Position numbers and translations under genes: made by a program. From positions 1 through 64,000 of the forward strand of contig JAJPHT010000022.1 in the NCBI GenBank assembly GCA_021325135.1: a stretch of DNA of 64,000 nucleotides, written 5' to 3'. Position 1 is the stretch's first letter, and every line of letters starts with the position of its first letter. This DNA comes from Pseudomonadota bacterium (GTDB lineage: Archaea > Thermoplasmatota > SW-10-69-26 > JACQPN01 > JAJPHT01). The notes beneath the pieces were generated by a model. The model was not told where the DNA came from. It saw only the letters and a list, made by a program, of their open reading frames with translations, and searched no databases. Positions 1 through 6,187 of this stretch are shown one piece after another.

Positions 1-1272
1 ACCATCGCCGAGGTCGGCCCCAGCAACTGGTACATCAACATCGGCGCCGCCAACGACGTCGGCATGCACGTGAACGACGTCCCGTGGCGGGTCGAGTTCG
101 GCGAGACCTCCAAGTACCTCGCCGTGGGCGACACCGTCCTTCTCAAGATCGTCCACGTGGACGAGATGAAGAAGGCGCAGGTCTCCATGAAGGACCGCCA
201 GTGCCGCAAGCTCACGGGCGGGCTCATCTTCGAGGTCGCGCCCACCAAGGTCCCCCGCATCGTCGGCCGCCAGGGCAGCATGATCACCATGCTGAAGGAC
301 GCGACCAACGTGCGCATCTTCGTCGGCCAGAACGGCAAGATCTGGATGGACGGCGAGCCGGAGGACGTCGCCCTCGCGCTGGAGGCCCTCAAGAAGATCG
401 AGGCCGAGGCGCACACGACGGGCCTCACCGACCGCATGAAGGCCTGGCTCGAGGAGCGCCGCCCCAGCGCGCAGCGCACCCACAAGCAGAGCAGCGACAT
501 GGAGGCCGAGGCCGAGGAGGACCGCGAGATCACGCGCGAGAGGCGCGAGGACCGCCGCGAGCGCCCCGAGCGCCGCCCCCGCAGCTTCGAGGAGCCCGAG
601 GCCGAGGAGCGCCCCCGCCGCCCGCGCTTCGAGGACGAAGGCGCGCCGCGCCGCGGCAGGGCCGAGTCCGAGAAGCACCGCTACCAGCGCGCGCAGGAGG
701 ACGACACCGCCGACGCCGACCTCGAGGAGCGCAAGGGGCGCGACGGCCGCTTCGGCGAGCGCGAGGAGCGCCGCCACGGCGGCCCGCGCCGCGACCGGCC
801 CGAGCGCCGCGAGGAGCGCCCCCGGCGCTTCGACGACGAGCGCCCCGCGCGCAAGCCCCGCTTCGAGGAGGCGGAGGAGCGCCCCGCCCGCCGCTTCGAG
901 GAGGAGCGCCCGGCCCGCAAGCCGCAGTTCGACGACGCGCCGCCGCGCCGCGCGCCCCGCGACGAGCGCCCGCGGCGCTTCGCCGAGGAGGAGCCCGCTC
1001 CGCGCCGCCGGTTCGACGACGAGGAGCCCCGCCGCCCCGCGCGGCCATCCCGCTTCGGAGACGAAGAGCAGGCCGAGCCGCGCCCCGCGCGCCGGCCTCG
1101 TTTCGATGACGACGAGGCCGAGGAGCCTCGCCGCCCCCCGCCCCGCCGCATCGCGGACGAGGACGCGGAGGACGACCGCCCCGCCAGGCGCGAGGGCGAC
1201 GGAGACAGCCGGCGCAGCCGCGGAGGACGCGGGCGCCGGGGTGGACGCGGCCGCAACGGCCGCCAGGAGTGA
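1..1272 (+). CDS. rrp4: Exosome complex RNA-binding subunit Rrp4 (5' truncated), with long charged C-terminal tail
   Basis: The frame is open from base 1, so the start lies outside the window; 423 residues are visible. They begin inside the S1 RNA-binding domain (about residues 1-70) and continue into a KH domain whose GxxG loop reads VGRQGS (about residue 88). In the archaeal exosome Rrp4 caps the Rrp41/Rrp42 ring and feeds RNA into it, and the next two genes encode that ring. Family members normally stop soon after the KH domain (about 230 residues in all). Here about 265 extra residues follow, almost only Arg, Glu, Asp, Pro and Phe, with repeated units of the type RRFDDE/RPRFEE and a terminal RGG-like stretch (RRSRGGRGRRGGRGR). 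The tail keeps the local codon usage and ends at a stop overlapping the rrp41 leader, so a frameshift is unlikely. The identity is firm; the role of the tail is unknown. Confidence 0.93.
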   Translation, partial: TIAEVGPSNWYINIGAANDVGMHVNDVPWRVEFGETSKYLAVGDTVLLKIVHVDEMKKAQVSMKDRQCRKLTGGLIFEVAPTKVPRIVGRQGSMITMLKDATNVRIFVGQNGKIWMDGEPEDVALALEALKKIEAEAHTTGLTDRMKAWLEERRPSAQRTHKQSSDMEAEAEEDREITRERREDRRERPERRPRSFEEPEAEERPRRPRFEDEGAPRRGRAESEKHRYQRAQEDDTADADLEERKGRDGRFGEREERRHGGPRRDRPERREERPRRFDDERPARKPRFEEAEERPARRFEEERPARKPQFDDAPPRRAPRDERPRRFAEEEPAPRRRFDDEEPRRPARPSRFGDEEQAEPRPARRPRFDDDEAEEPRRPPPRRIADEDAEDDRPARREGDGDSRRSRGGRGRRGGRGRNGRQE

Positions 1273-1277
1273 TTGTC

Positions 1278-2090
1278 ATGGGTGGAAAGAAGCCCGAAGG
1301 AATGGTTCTCATCAACGACCAGGGCCTCCGCATGGACGGACGGCGCCCGGACCAGCTGCGCAACATCAAGATCGAGGCCGGCGTGCTCAAGCAGGCCGAC
1401 GGATCGTGCTATCTCGAGTGGGGCGGCAACAAGGTGATGGCCGCGGTCTACGGGCCGCGCGAGTGCCACCCGCGCCACGACCAGGACCCGACCAAGGCGC
1501 GCGTCCGCGTGCGCTACAACATGGCCGCGTTCTCGGTCTCCGACCGCAAGCGCCCCGGCCCCGACCGGCGCAGCCAGGAGATCAGCAAGATCAGCAGCGA
1601 GGCGCTGGAGCACGTCGTGCTCACGAGCCTCTACCCCAAGAACGCCATCGACGTGTTCATCGAGATCATCGAGGCCGAGGCGGGCACGCGCTGCGCGGGC
1701 CTCACCGCGGCCGCCGTCGCGTGCGCCGACGCCGGCATCCCCATGCGCGGCATGGTCACCGCCGTCGCGGCGGGCAAGGTGGACGGCAAGGTCTGCCTCG
1801 ACCTCAGCCGCGAGGAGGACAACTACGGCGAGACGGACTTCCCCATCGCCATCGTCCCCAAGACGGGCGAGATCGTGCTCCTCCAGCAGGACGGGCACTT
1901 CAGCCCCGACGAGCTCGACCAGGCCCTGGAGATGGCGACCGACGCCGCGATGCGCGTCTACGAGATGCAGAAGGCCGCCCTCCTCGCCCGATATCAGGCG
2001 CAGGCCCAGGCCGAGGACGAGCCCGCCGAGGCCGAGGCCGCCCCCGCGGGCGATCACGACCACGACCACGAGGACCCGGAGGTGGCCTGA
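1278..2090 (+). CDS. rrp41: Exosome catalytic subunit Rrp41 (RNase PH family)
   Basis: Rrp41 is the phosphorolytic subunit of the archaeal exosome, degrading or tailing RNA 3' ends in a hexameric ring with Rrp42. The protein has the RNase PH fold with the LRMDGRRPDQLR start, YGPRECHPRH, the SDRKRPGPDRRSQEIS phosphate/RNA-binding region, and the REEDNYGETDFPIAI segment carrying the conserved catalytic acidic residues. The ATG at 1278 is chosen because AGGAG lies at 1265-1269; a GTG at 1269 in the same frame is possible. The last 30 or so residues form an acidic, His-rich tail (HDHDHED) not needed for the fold. Its stop overlaps the ATG of rrp42, so translation is coupled. Confidence 0.96.
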   Translation: MGGKKPEGMVLINDQGLRMDGRRPDQLRNIKIEAGVLKQADGSCYLEWGGNKVMAAVYGPRECHPRHDQDPTKARVRVRYNMAAFSVSDRKRPGPDRRSQEISKISSEALEHVVLTSLYPKNAIDVFIEIIEAEAGTRCAGLTAAAVACADAGIPMRGMVTAVAAGKVDGKVCLDLSREEDNYGETDFPIAIVPKTGEIVLLQQDGHFSPDELDQALEMATDAAMRVYEMQKAALLARYQAQAQAEDEPAEAEAAPAGDHDHDHEDPEVA

Positions 2091-2890
2091 TGTCGGACGA
2101 CGTCATCGCCGAGATCAAGCGCGACTACCTCACGCAGCTCGCCCGCGACGGCAAGCGCCAGGACGGCCGCGCCTTCGACGAGTTCCGCCCCGTGAAGATC
2201 CAGACGCGCTGGATCCAGCAGGCGGAGGGCAGCGCGCGCGTCCACCTGGGCGACACGCAGGTCGTCGTCGGCATCAAGATGGCCATGGGCACGCCCTACC
2301 CCGACGCGCCCAACGACGGCACCATGACCACGAGCGCGGAGCTCGTGCCCCTCGCCAGCGCCGACTTCGAGGTCGGGCCGCCCTCGCAGGCGTCCATCGA
2401 GCTGGCCCGCGTCGTCGACCGCGGCATCCGCGAAAGCAAGTCCATCGACTTCGCCAAGCTGTGCATCAAGCCCGGCGAGAAGATCTGGATGAGCTACCTC
2501 GACATGCACGCCGTGGACTACGACGGCAACCTGTTCGACGCGTGCAGCCTGGGCTGCATCGCCGCGCTCATGACCGCCACCGTGCCCCACAGCAAGGTGC
2601 AGATCGAAGGCGTGCCCCCCATGCAGGACGCGCCCATGCCCGTGAAGGAGATCCCCATCATGGTCACGGCGCTCAAGCTGGGCGGCCAGATCCTCTTCGA
2701 CCCCACCGCGCTGGAGGAGAAGGTCGGCGGCCCGCGCCTGTCCGTCTCCTTCGACCGCGCCGGCAACATCCGCGCCATGCAGAAGGGCCTCGGCGGCTCG
2801 TTCACCAAGGACGAGGTCCGCCACATCGTGCGCCGCGGCCGCGAGCTGGCCGACGGCCTGCGCGAGCAGGTCATGAAGCAGGTCGGCTAA
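2090..2890 (+). CDS. rrp42: Exosome non-catalytic ring subunit Rrp42
   Basis: This 266-residue RNase PH paralogue has the usual Rrp42 length and alternates with Rrp41 in the exosome ring, contributing RNA binding but not catalysis. Visible marks are the start MSDDVIAEIKRDY, KRQDGRAFDEFRPV, the VHLGDTQVVVGIK strand, and a C-terminal IVRRGRELADGLREQ helix. The ATG at 2090 forms an ATGA overlap with the rrp41 stop, which settles the start inside a much longer open frame. A palindromic repeat starts directly at the stop codon, and the superoperon is then interrupted by an unrelated protease gene. Confidence 0.96.
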   Translation: MSDDVIAEIKRDYLTQLARDGKRQDGRAFDEFRPVKIQTRWIQQAEGSARVHLGDTQVVVGIKMAMGTPYPDAPNDGTMTTSAELVPLASADFEVGPPSQASIELARVVDRGIRESKSIDFAKLCIKPGEKIWMSYLDMHAVDYDGNLFDACSLGCIAALMTATVPHSKVQIEGVPPMQDAPMPVKEIPIMVTALKLGGQILFDPTALEEKVGGPRLSVSFDRAGNIRAMQKGLGGSFTKDEVRHIVRRGRELADGLREQVMKQVG

Positions 2891-2932
2891 AGCGGGGGGT
2901 TTGGGGGGCGCAGCCCCCCAACGTCTGTTCTT
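2891..2932. repeat. Palindromic repeat, family A copy 1 (after rrp42)
   Basis: Starting at the rrp42 stop, the sequence has an AAAGCGGGG lead-in and then an almost perfect hairpin with core GGGGGGCGCAGCCCCCC (about 2911-2927) flanked by TT and AA. The same lead-in plus GGGGGCGCAGCCCCC core recurs after the pan stop (50592) and twice more in opposite orientation within 50664-50764. It could work as a terminator or as a REP-like dispersed element. There is no long T tract directly after it. Confidence 0.75.
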
Positions 2933-3012
2933 CGTGGTTTTTCCTTCCCCGCGCATAGGCGATGCCTTGAAACTCGCCCGTCGGATTGGAAGGGCTCCGA
3001 GGCTGACCCGCC

Positions 3013-4149
3013 ATGCACCTACGGACCCCCACCCTGCGCGCGATCCTCGCGCTGCTCGTGATCGCATTCCCCGCCGCCGCGTCGATGTCGCTGGCCGCTT
3101 CCCCCGCGGCCACCCTCGCCAGCGCGGGCGAGTTCACGGTCAATCCCGACGCCATGTGCAAGCTGCGCGAAAGCTGGGTCGACCACCTGCTCGCGACCTA
3201 CCCGCAGGGCACCTGGGCGCCGATGAAGATGGTGCTCTCGGACAGCGACCTCGCCCTCATGGGCCTCCCCCCGCGGGACGTCCTCCTCGCGCAGCGCTAC
3301 GCCGAGCCCACGGCCCTCTTCCCCGACGGCAGCACGCAGACGGTGAGCGTCTCCGCGCTGGCGGCCTACGCAGGGACAGGCTGCATCGGCATCCGCCCCG
3401 GCGCGTGGCTCCTCCTGCTGTCGCGCGACGAGATCGCCCTCTGCAGCATGGCGCACGTCTACGGCTCTCCGGGAAGCTACGAGATCAGCACGGCCGGCCA
3501 CTGCGGCAAGACGGGCGACGTCGCCACGGTCATCGCCGCCGTGGGCAACTTCGACCGCCCCTTCTTCGGCCTGCCCGCCGTCTCCGTGCCCATCCTCCTG
3601 GACTTCGGCACGTTCGTCAAGAGCACGGGCGACGCCGGCATCGGCAAGGACTGGGCGCTCATCGGCATCAACGCGCCCGACCAGCCCCTCGTCTCGCCCA
3701 CCATGTGCTTCTGGGGCGGCCCCATCGGCATGTACCGCGACACCGGCGCCACCGTGGCCGCGACGCTCCTGGACCGCAACCTCGTCAGCGGACCCACGCT
3801 GAGCGCCGACCCGTTCCTCGTCCAGGGCATCGTCCACTACGGCCACGGCGCCGGCATCGGCACCGACGGCACGCCGCGCGCCGGCACCGCGTTCTACTGG
3901 ACGTCGACCACGATGATCTGGGAAGGCGCCATCACGCCGGGCGACTCCGGCTCGGCGTCCAACACCCTCACCGGCGACTCCATCGGCGCGGACCGCCAGG
4001 CCGCGGGCATCAACACGCACATCTTCGTGGACCCCTCGCTCAAGACAGGGATCGGCTACCTCGCCAGCACCCGCGCCACGCTGGTCACCGCGACCCTCGC
4101 CAACGGGCAGCTCGTGCCGTACCCTGCGCCCGTGCCGGGGGCGCCGTGA
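3013..4149 (+). CDS. Secreted chymotrypsin-like (PA clan) serine protease
   Basis: This 378-residue exported protein has an N-terminal hydrophobic signal segment (residues 9-30). Three motifs in order match a PA-clan serine protease: STAGHC with His163, KDWALIGI with Asp213, and GDSGSA with Ser312, the expected order and approximate spacing for a chymotrypsin-fold triad. The roughly 100 residues before the His motif may be a propeptide. No C-terminal sorting tail or membrane anchor is seen, so release outside the cell is likely. Its position between rrp42 and rpl37ae is unusual, because those genes normally adjoin in archaeal exosome superoperons. The family call rests on motifs only; the substrate is unknown. 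Confidence 0.72.
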   Translation: MHLRTPTLRAILALLVIAFPAAASMSLAASPAATLASAGEFTVNPDAMCKLRESWVDHLLATYPQGTWAPMKMVLSDSDLALMGLPPRDVLLAQRYAEPTALFPDGSTQTVSVSALAAYAGTGCIGIRPGAWLLLLSRDEIALCSMAHVYGSPGSYEISTAGHCGKTGDVATVIAAVGNFDRPFFGLPAVSVPILLDFGTFVKSTGDAGIGKDWALIGINAPDQPLVSPTMCFWGGPIGMYRDTGATVAATLLDRNLVSGPTLSADPFLVQGIVHYGHGAGIGTDGTPRAGTAFYWTSTTMIWEGAITPGDSGSASNTLTGDSIGADRQAAGINTHIFVDPSLKTGIGYLASTRATLVTATLANGQLVPYPAPVPGAP

Positions 4150-4172
4150 GGTGCCGCCACACGCCCCAAATC

Positions 4173-4182
4173 GTTAAGTAGG
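4173..4182 (+). promoter_or_regulatory. TATA-like element upstream of rpl37ae
   Basis: GTTAAGTAG lies about 70 bases before the eL43 start and just after the protease gene. It suggests that the ribosomal part of the superoperon has its own promoter here rather than reading through from rrp42. This is a position-based call. Confidence 0.4.
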
Positions 4183-4249
4183 GAAGCCGTCTTGCCAACG
4201 CCTGTTCCAGGACTCCCAGCGGGTCCTGTCCTCGTTGGAGGAACCGTCC

Positions 4250-4546
4250 ATGTCGCTCCGCACCAAGAAGGTCAAGTCCGTCGGTCGCTTCGGCCCCCGC
4301 TACGGCGTCAGCATCCGCCGCCGCATCCGCGAGGTCGAGGCCCGCCAGAAGGCCTGGCACTCCTGCCCCGCCTGCGCGGCGCCCCGCGTCAAGCGCACCG
4401 ACACCGGCGTCTGGGAGTGCCGCAAGTGCGGCCACAAGTTCGCCGGCGGCGCGTACCTGCCGCACACGCCCGCGTTCAACGCCAACGAGCGCATCCTCCG
4501 CGAGCTCTCCGAGGGCAAGGTCCCCACCGCGCCCGCCGAGGAGTGA
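4250..4546 (+). CDS. rpl37ae: Large-subunit ribosomal protein eL43 (L37Ae)
   Basis: This 98-residue protein is ribosomal protein eL43, a zinc-ribbon protein of the 50S subunit. It has the family start RTKKVKSVGRFGPRYGVSIRRR, then CPAC...CRKCG (about residues 40-62) as the four zinc ligands, and the FAGGAYLPHTP segment. The ATG at 4250 follows a GGAGG at 4237-4241. The gene is followed after 5 bases by rpo12 and pcc1, the conserved order in many Euryarchaeota. Confidence 0.95.
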   Translation: MSLRTKKVKSVGRFGPRYGVSIRRRIREVEARQKAWHSCPACAAPRVKRTDTGVWECRKCGHKFAGGAYLPHTPAFNANERILRELSEGKVPTAPAEE

Positions 4547-4551
4547 AGACC

Positions 4552-4689
4552 GTGGACTACCGCTGCGGCAAGTGCAAGCGCAACGTGGAGTTCGACACGA
4601 ACAACATCGGCATGCGCTGCCCCTACTGCGGCTCCAAGGTCTTCTACAAGGAGCGCCCCACCATCGCCAAGCGGGTCCACTCCCGCTGA
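4552..4689 (+). CDS. rpo12: DNA-directed RNA polymerase subunit Rpo12 (RpoP)
   Basis: This 45-residue protein is the small zinc-ribbon subunit of archaeal RNA polymerase. It shows YRCGKCKRNVEF, then MRCPYCGSKVFYKERP, giving CxxC...CxxC zinc ligands, and ends KRVHSR. The start is a GTG at 4552, five bases after the eL43 stop and preceded by GAGGAG within the end of that gene. Length and gene order match the family. Confidence 0.95.
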   Translation: MDYRCGKCKRNVEFDTNNIGMRCPYCGSKVFYKERPTIAKRVHSR

Positions 4690-4709
4690 TATCAAACCGT
4701 GGTGAGCCC

Positions 4710-5006
4710 CTGCGCCACCACGCCGACCTCTTTTTCGAGCTTCCCGACCCCACAGCGGACGCCATCGCTCGCGCCCTCTCCCCCGAAGCCCACTCCGCCG
4801 CGCTGGACGAACCTGCGGGCCCGTCCGCGCCGCGCAGCAGAGCCGCGTCGGAGGTCCCCAAGACGCGCGCCGCCATCGCCCGCGAGCCCCACGGCATCCG
4901 CGTCCGCCTCGACGCCGACGACCTTGCCTCCCTGCGCGCCGCCGTCAACTCCTACCTCCGCTGGATCGACGCCGCCCAGAAGGCCGCCCGCCTGGGAACG
5001 GCGTAG
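4710..5006 (+). CDS. pcc1: KEOPS complex subunit Pcc1 (start uncertain)
   Basis: The end of this frame reads HGIRVRLDADDLASLRAAVNSYLRWID, the typical Pcc1 C-terminal half; Pcc1 is the dimerisation subunit of KEOPS, which makes t6A37 in tRNA. The N-terminal half (HADLFFELPDPTADAIARALSPE) fits the family's first strand and helix. No ATG, GTG or TTG occurs in frame between the rpo12 stop and that strand. I placed the start at a CTG (4710), giving 98 residues, with GGTGAG just upstream; the nearest conventional in-frame start is a GTG at 4572 inside rpo12. A non-standard start or a base error is possible. The middle linker (about residues 36-58) is longer than usual. Confidence 0.78.
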   Translation: MRHHADLFFELPDPTADAIARALSPEAHSAALDEPAGPSAPRSRAASEVPKTRAAIAREPHGIRVRLDADDLASLRAAVNSYLRWIDAAQKAARLGTA

Positions 5007-5008
5007 GC

Positions 5009-5329
5009 TTACACCGCGCGGCCCGCGGCCCGCAACGCCGCGATGGCCTCTGCTTCGGCGACGCCGTGGTCGGTCAACTCGTGCTCCACGCCGAAGCGCG
5101 TCACCACCGGCCGCACCAGACCCAGCCCCACCAACGAGCGCTCGCTCGCGTAGTCCGGAAGCTCGCCCTGCAACGCCGCGAAGACGCGGCCCCGACGCAG
5201 CCCCGTCTCCCTTGCCACGTCGGGAGGCGCCAGCCGCCCGCGGGCCAAGTACGCAAGGAGGCACGCCTCGCGGTTTCTGCTGTGGCGAAGGCTCGTCCGG
5301 GTGGCGTCGCGCAGAGGGAGCATGGCCAA
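5009..5329 (-). CDS. Small winged-helix DNA-binding protein, paralogue of 44598-45002
   Basis: This 106-residue protein lies on the opposite strand between pcc1 and pfdB. Residues about 18-65 (NREACLLAYLARG, then ARETGLRRGRVFAALQGELP) look like a helix-turn-helix, followed by SLVGLGLVRPV and GVEHELTDHG as a wing. The same pattern (GLxxxRVxAxLxGxLP, SLxxLxLVR, GxExxxxxxG) recurs in the 134-residue protein at 44598-45002, so the two are probably paralogues. It faces a 130-bp inverted repeat in the divergent promoter region with pfdB, which may hold its operator. Function as a transcription factor is inferred. Confidence 0.6.
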   Translation of the reverse strand: MAMLPLRDATRTSLRHSRNREACLLAYLARGRLAPPDVARETGLRRGRVFAALQGELPDYASERSLVGLGLVRPVVTRFGVEHELTDHGVAEAEAIAALRAAGRAV

Positions 5330-5393
5330 TCGTAACGCGCTTCATGACGAGAGGATTGTCCGGGAATCACGACACGGAGGGGGCCGAAAGTGG

Positions 5394-5523
5394 GCCGCCT
5401 GGGGCCGGGCGTGCACGGGTGGGCACGGGTGTGCACGGGCGCGACCGGCCGGAGCCAGGCTGGTGCGGGTGTGTCCGCCCGTGCCCACCTGGCCACGCCC
5501 GTGCACGCCCGGCCCCAGGCGGC
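5394..5523. repeat. Long inverted repeat with perfect 26-bp arms
   Basis: Bases 5394-5419 and 5498-5523 are perfect reverse complements (26 of 26), and a second nested pair (5418-5429 with 5478-5489) extends the stem. The loop region holds further copies of GTGCACGGG-type words. It lies between the divergent starts of the winged-helix gene (5329) and prefoldin beta (5594). It could be a regulatory stem-loop, a cruciform-forming operator or a miniature mobile element; I see no second copy in the window. Confidence 0.85.
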
Positions 5524-5593
5524 TCCGCCCGTGCCCGCGTGCGTCCGCCCGCCCCCCGCAACGTTCTTCCCCCTCCCCATCTTCGCCCCCTTC

Positions 5594-5944
5594 ATGGCCG
5601 GCCAGCTCCCTCCGCAGATCCAGAACCAGCTTGCGCAGCTGCAGGAGCTTCAGCAGCAGGCGCAGGTGGTCGTCTCCCAGAGGCAGCAGGTGGAGCTGCA
5701 GGTGCGGGAGATCGAGCGCACGCTGGAGGAGCTGGCGAAGGTGCCGCAGGAGGCTCCGTTGTATCGCAGCGTGGGGAGCATCCTGGTCCGCGTGCAGGAT
5801 CGCGAGGGGCTCGTGGCGGAGCTGACGGACCAGAAGGAGACGCTGACGGTGCGTCTGGAGTCGGCGAAGCGGCAGGAGACGCGGTTGCGGGAGCGCGTGA
5901 CGGCGTTGCAGACGGAGCTTCAGGCCGCGTTGGGCGGCCGTTGA
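5594..5944 (+). CDS. pfdB: Prefoldin beta subunit
   Basis: This 116-residue protein is the beta subunit of archaeal prefoldin, the jellyfish-shaped co-chaperone that hands unfolded proteins to the thermosome. It has two coiled-coil helices (residues about 4-50 and 72-112, Gln/Glu/Leu heptads) around the central hairpin motif APLYRSVGSILV, which is characteristic of the family. The ATG at 5594 is chosen because the upstream part of the open frame is the GC-rich inverted repeat. Gene order (eL43, Rpo12, Pcc1, prefoldin) matches the common archaeal arrangement. Confidence 0.93.
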   Translation: MAGQLPPQIQNQLAQLQELQQQAQVVVSQRQQVELQVREIERTLEELAKVPQEAPLYRSVGSILVRVQDREGLVAELTDQKETLTVRLESAKRQETRLRERVTALQTELQAALGGR

Positions 5945-6082
5945 GCGGCGCAGTGGGCTGCTCGCCTGTCTGCTGGCCATCGTCCATCGTCGTGCTTGGC
6001 ATCGTCCTTTCAGCGCGTCACCGGAAGGGCTTTCACGGCTTGTCGGGACGGGGGTGCGTTGCCCCCGGTTTTCCCCTGGAAA

Positions 6083-6128
6083 ATCGCGCGCCGCAGCCGC
6101 GTGGCGCGCGATTCCGAGGCCTTTTATA
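6083..6128. promoter_or_regulatory. Palindrome and TATA box before the surface-protein operon
   Basis: ATCGCGCGCC (6083-6092) and GGCGCGCGAT (6103-6112) form a perfect 10-bp dyad, followed by a TATA-like CTTTTATAGGG at about 6120-6128 and the ATG at 6188. The dyad directly upstream of the promoter could be an operator for the three-gene operon, or a stem-loop ending pfdB transcripts. The remaining bases of this gap show nothing else. Confidence 0.5.
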
Positions 6129-6187
6129 GGGCCACCCGAATCCCCGCGGGAATCCGCCGGCCGTTGCCGCCGGGAGAGTGCCTCCGA

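Noticed and set aside
681..2069. Very long overlapping frames on other strands, throughout the window
   Set aside because: At about 70% GC stop codons are rare in all frames. These frames are Arg/Gly/His/Ala-rich shadows of recognised genes and carry no domain.
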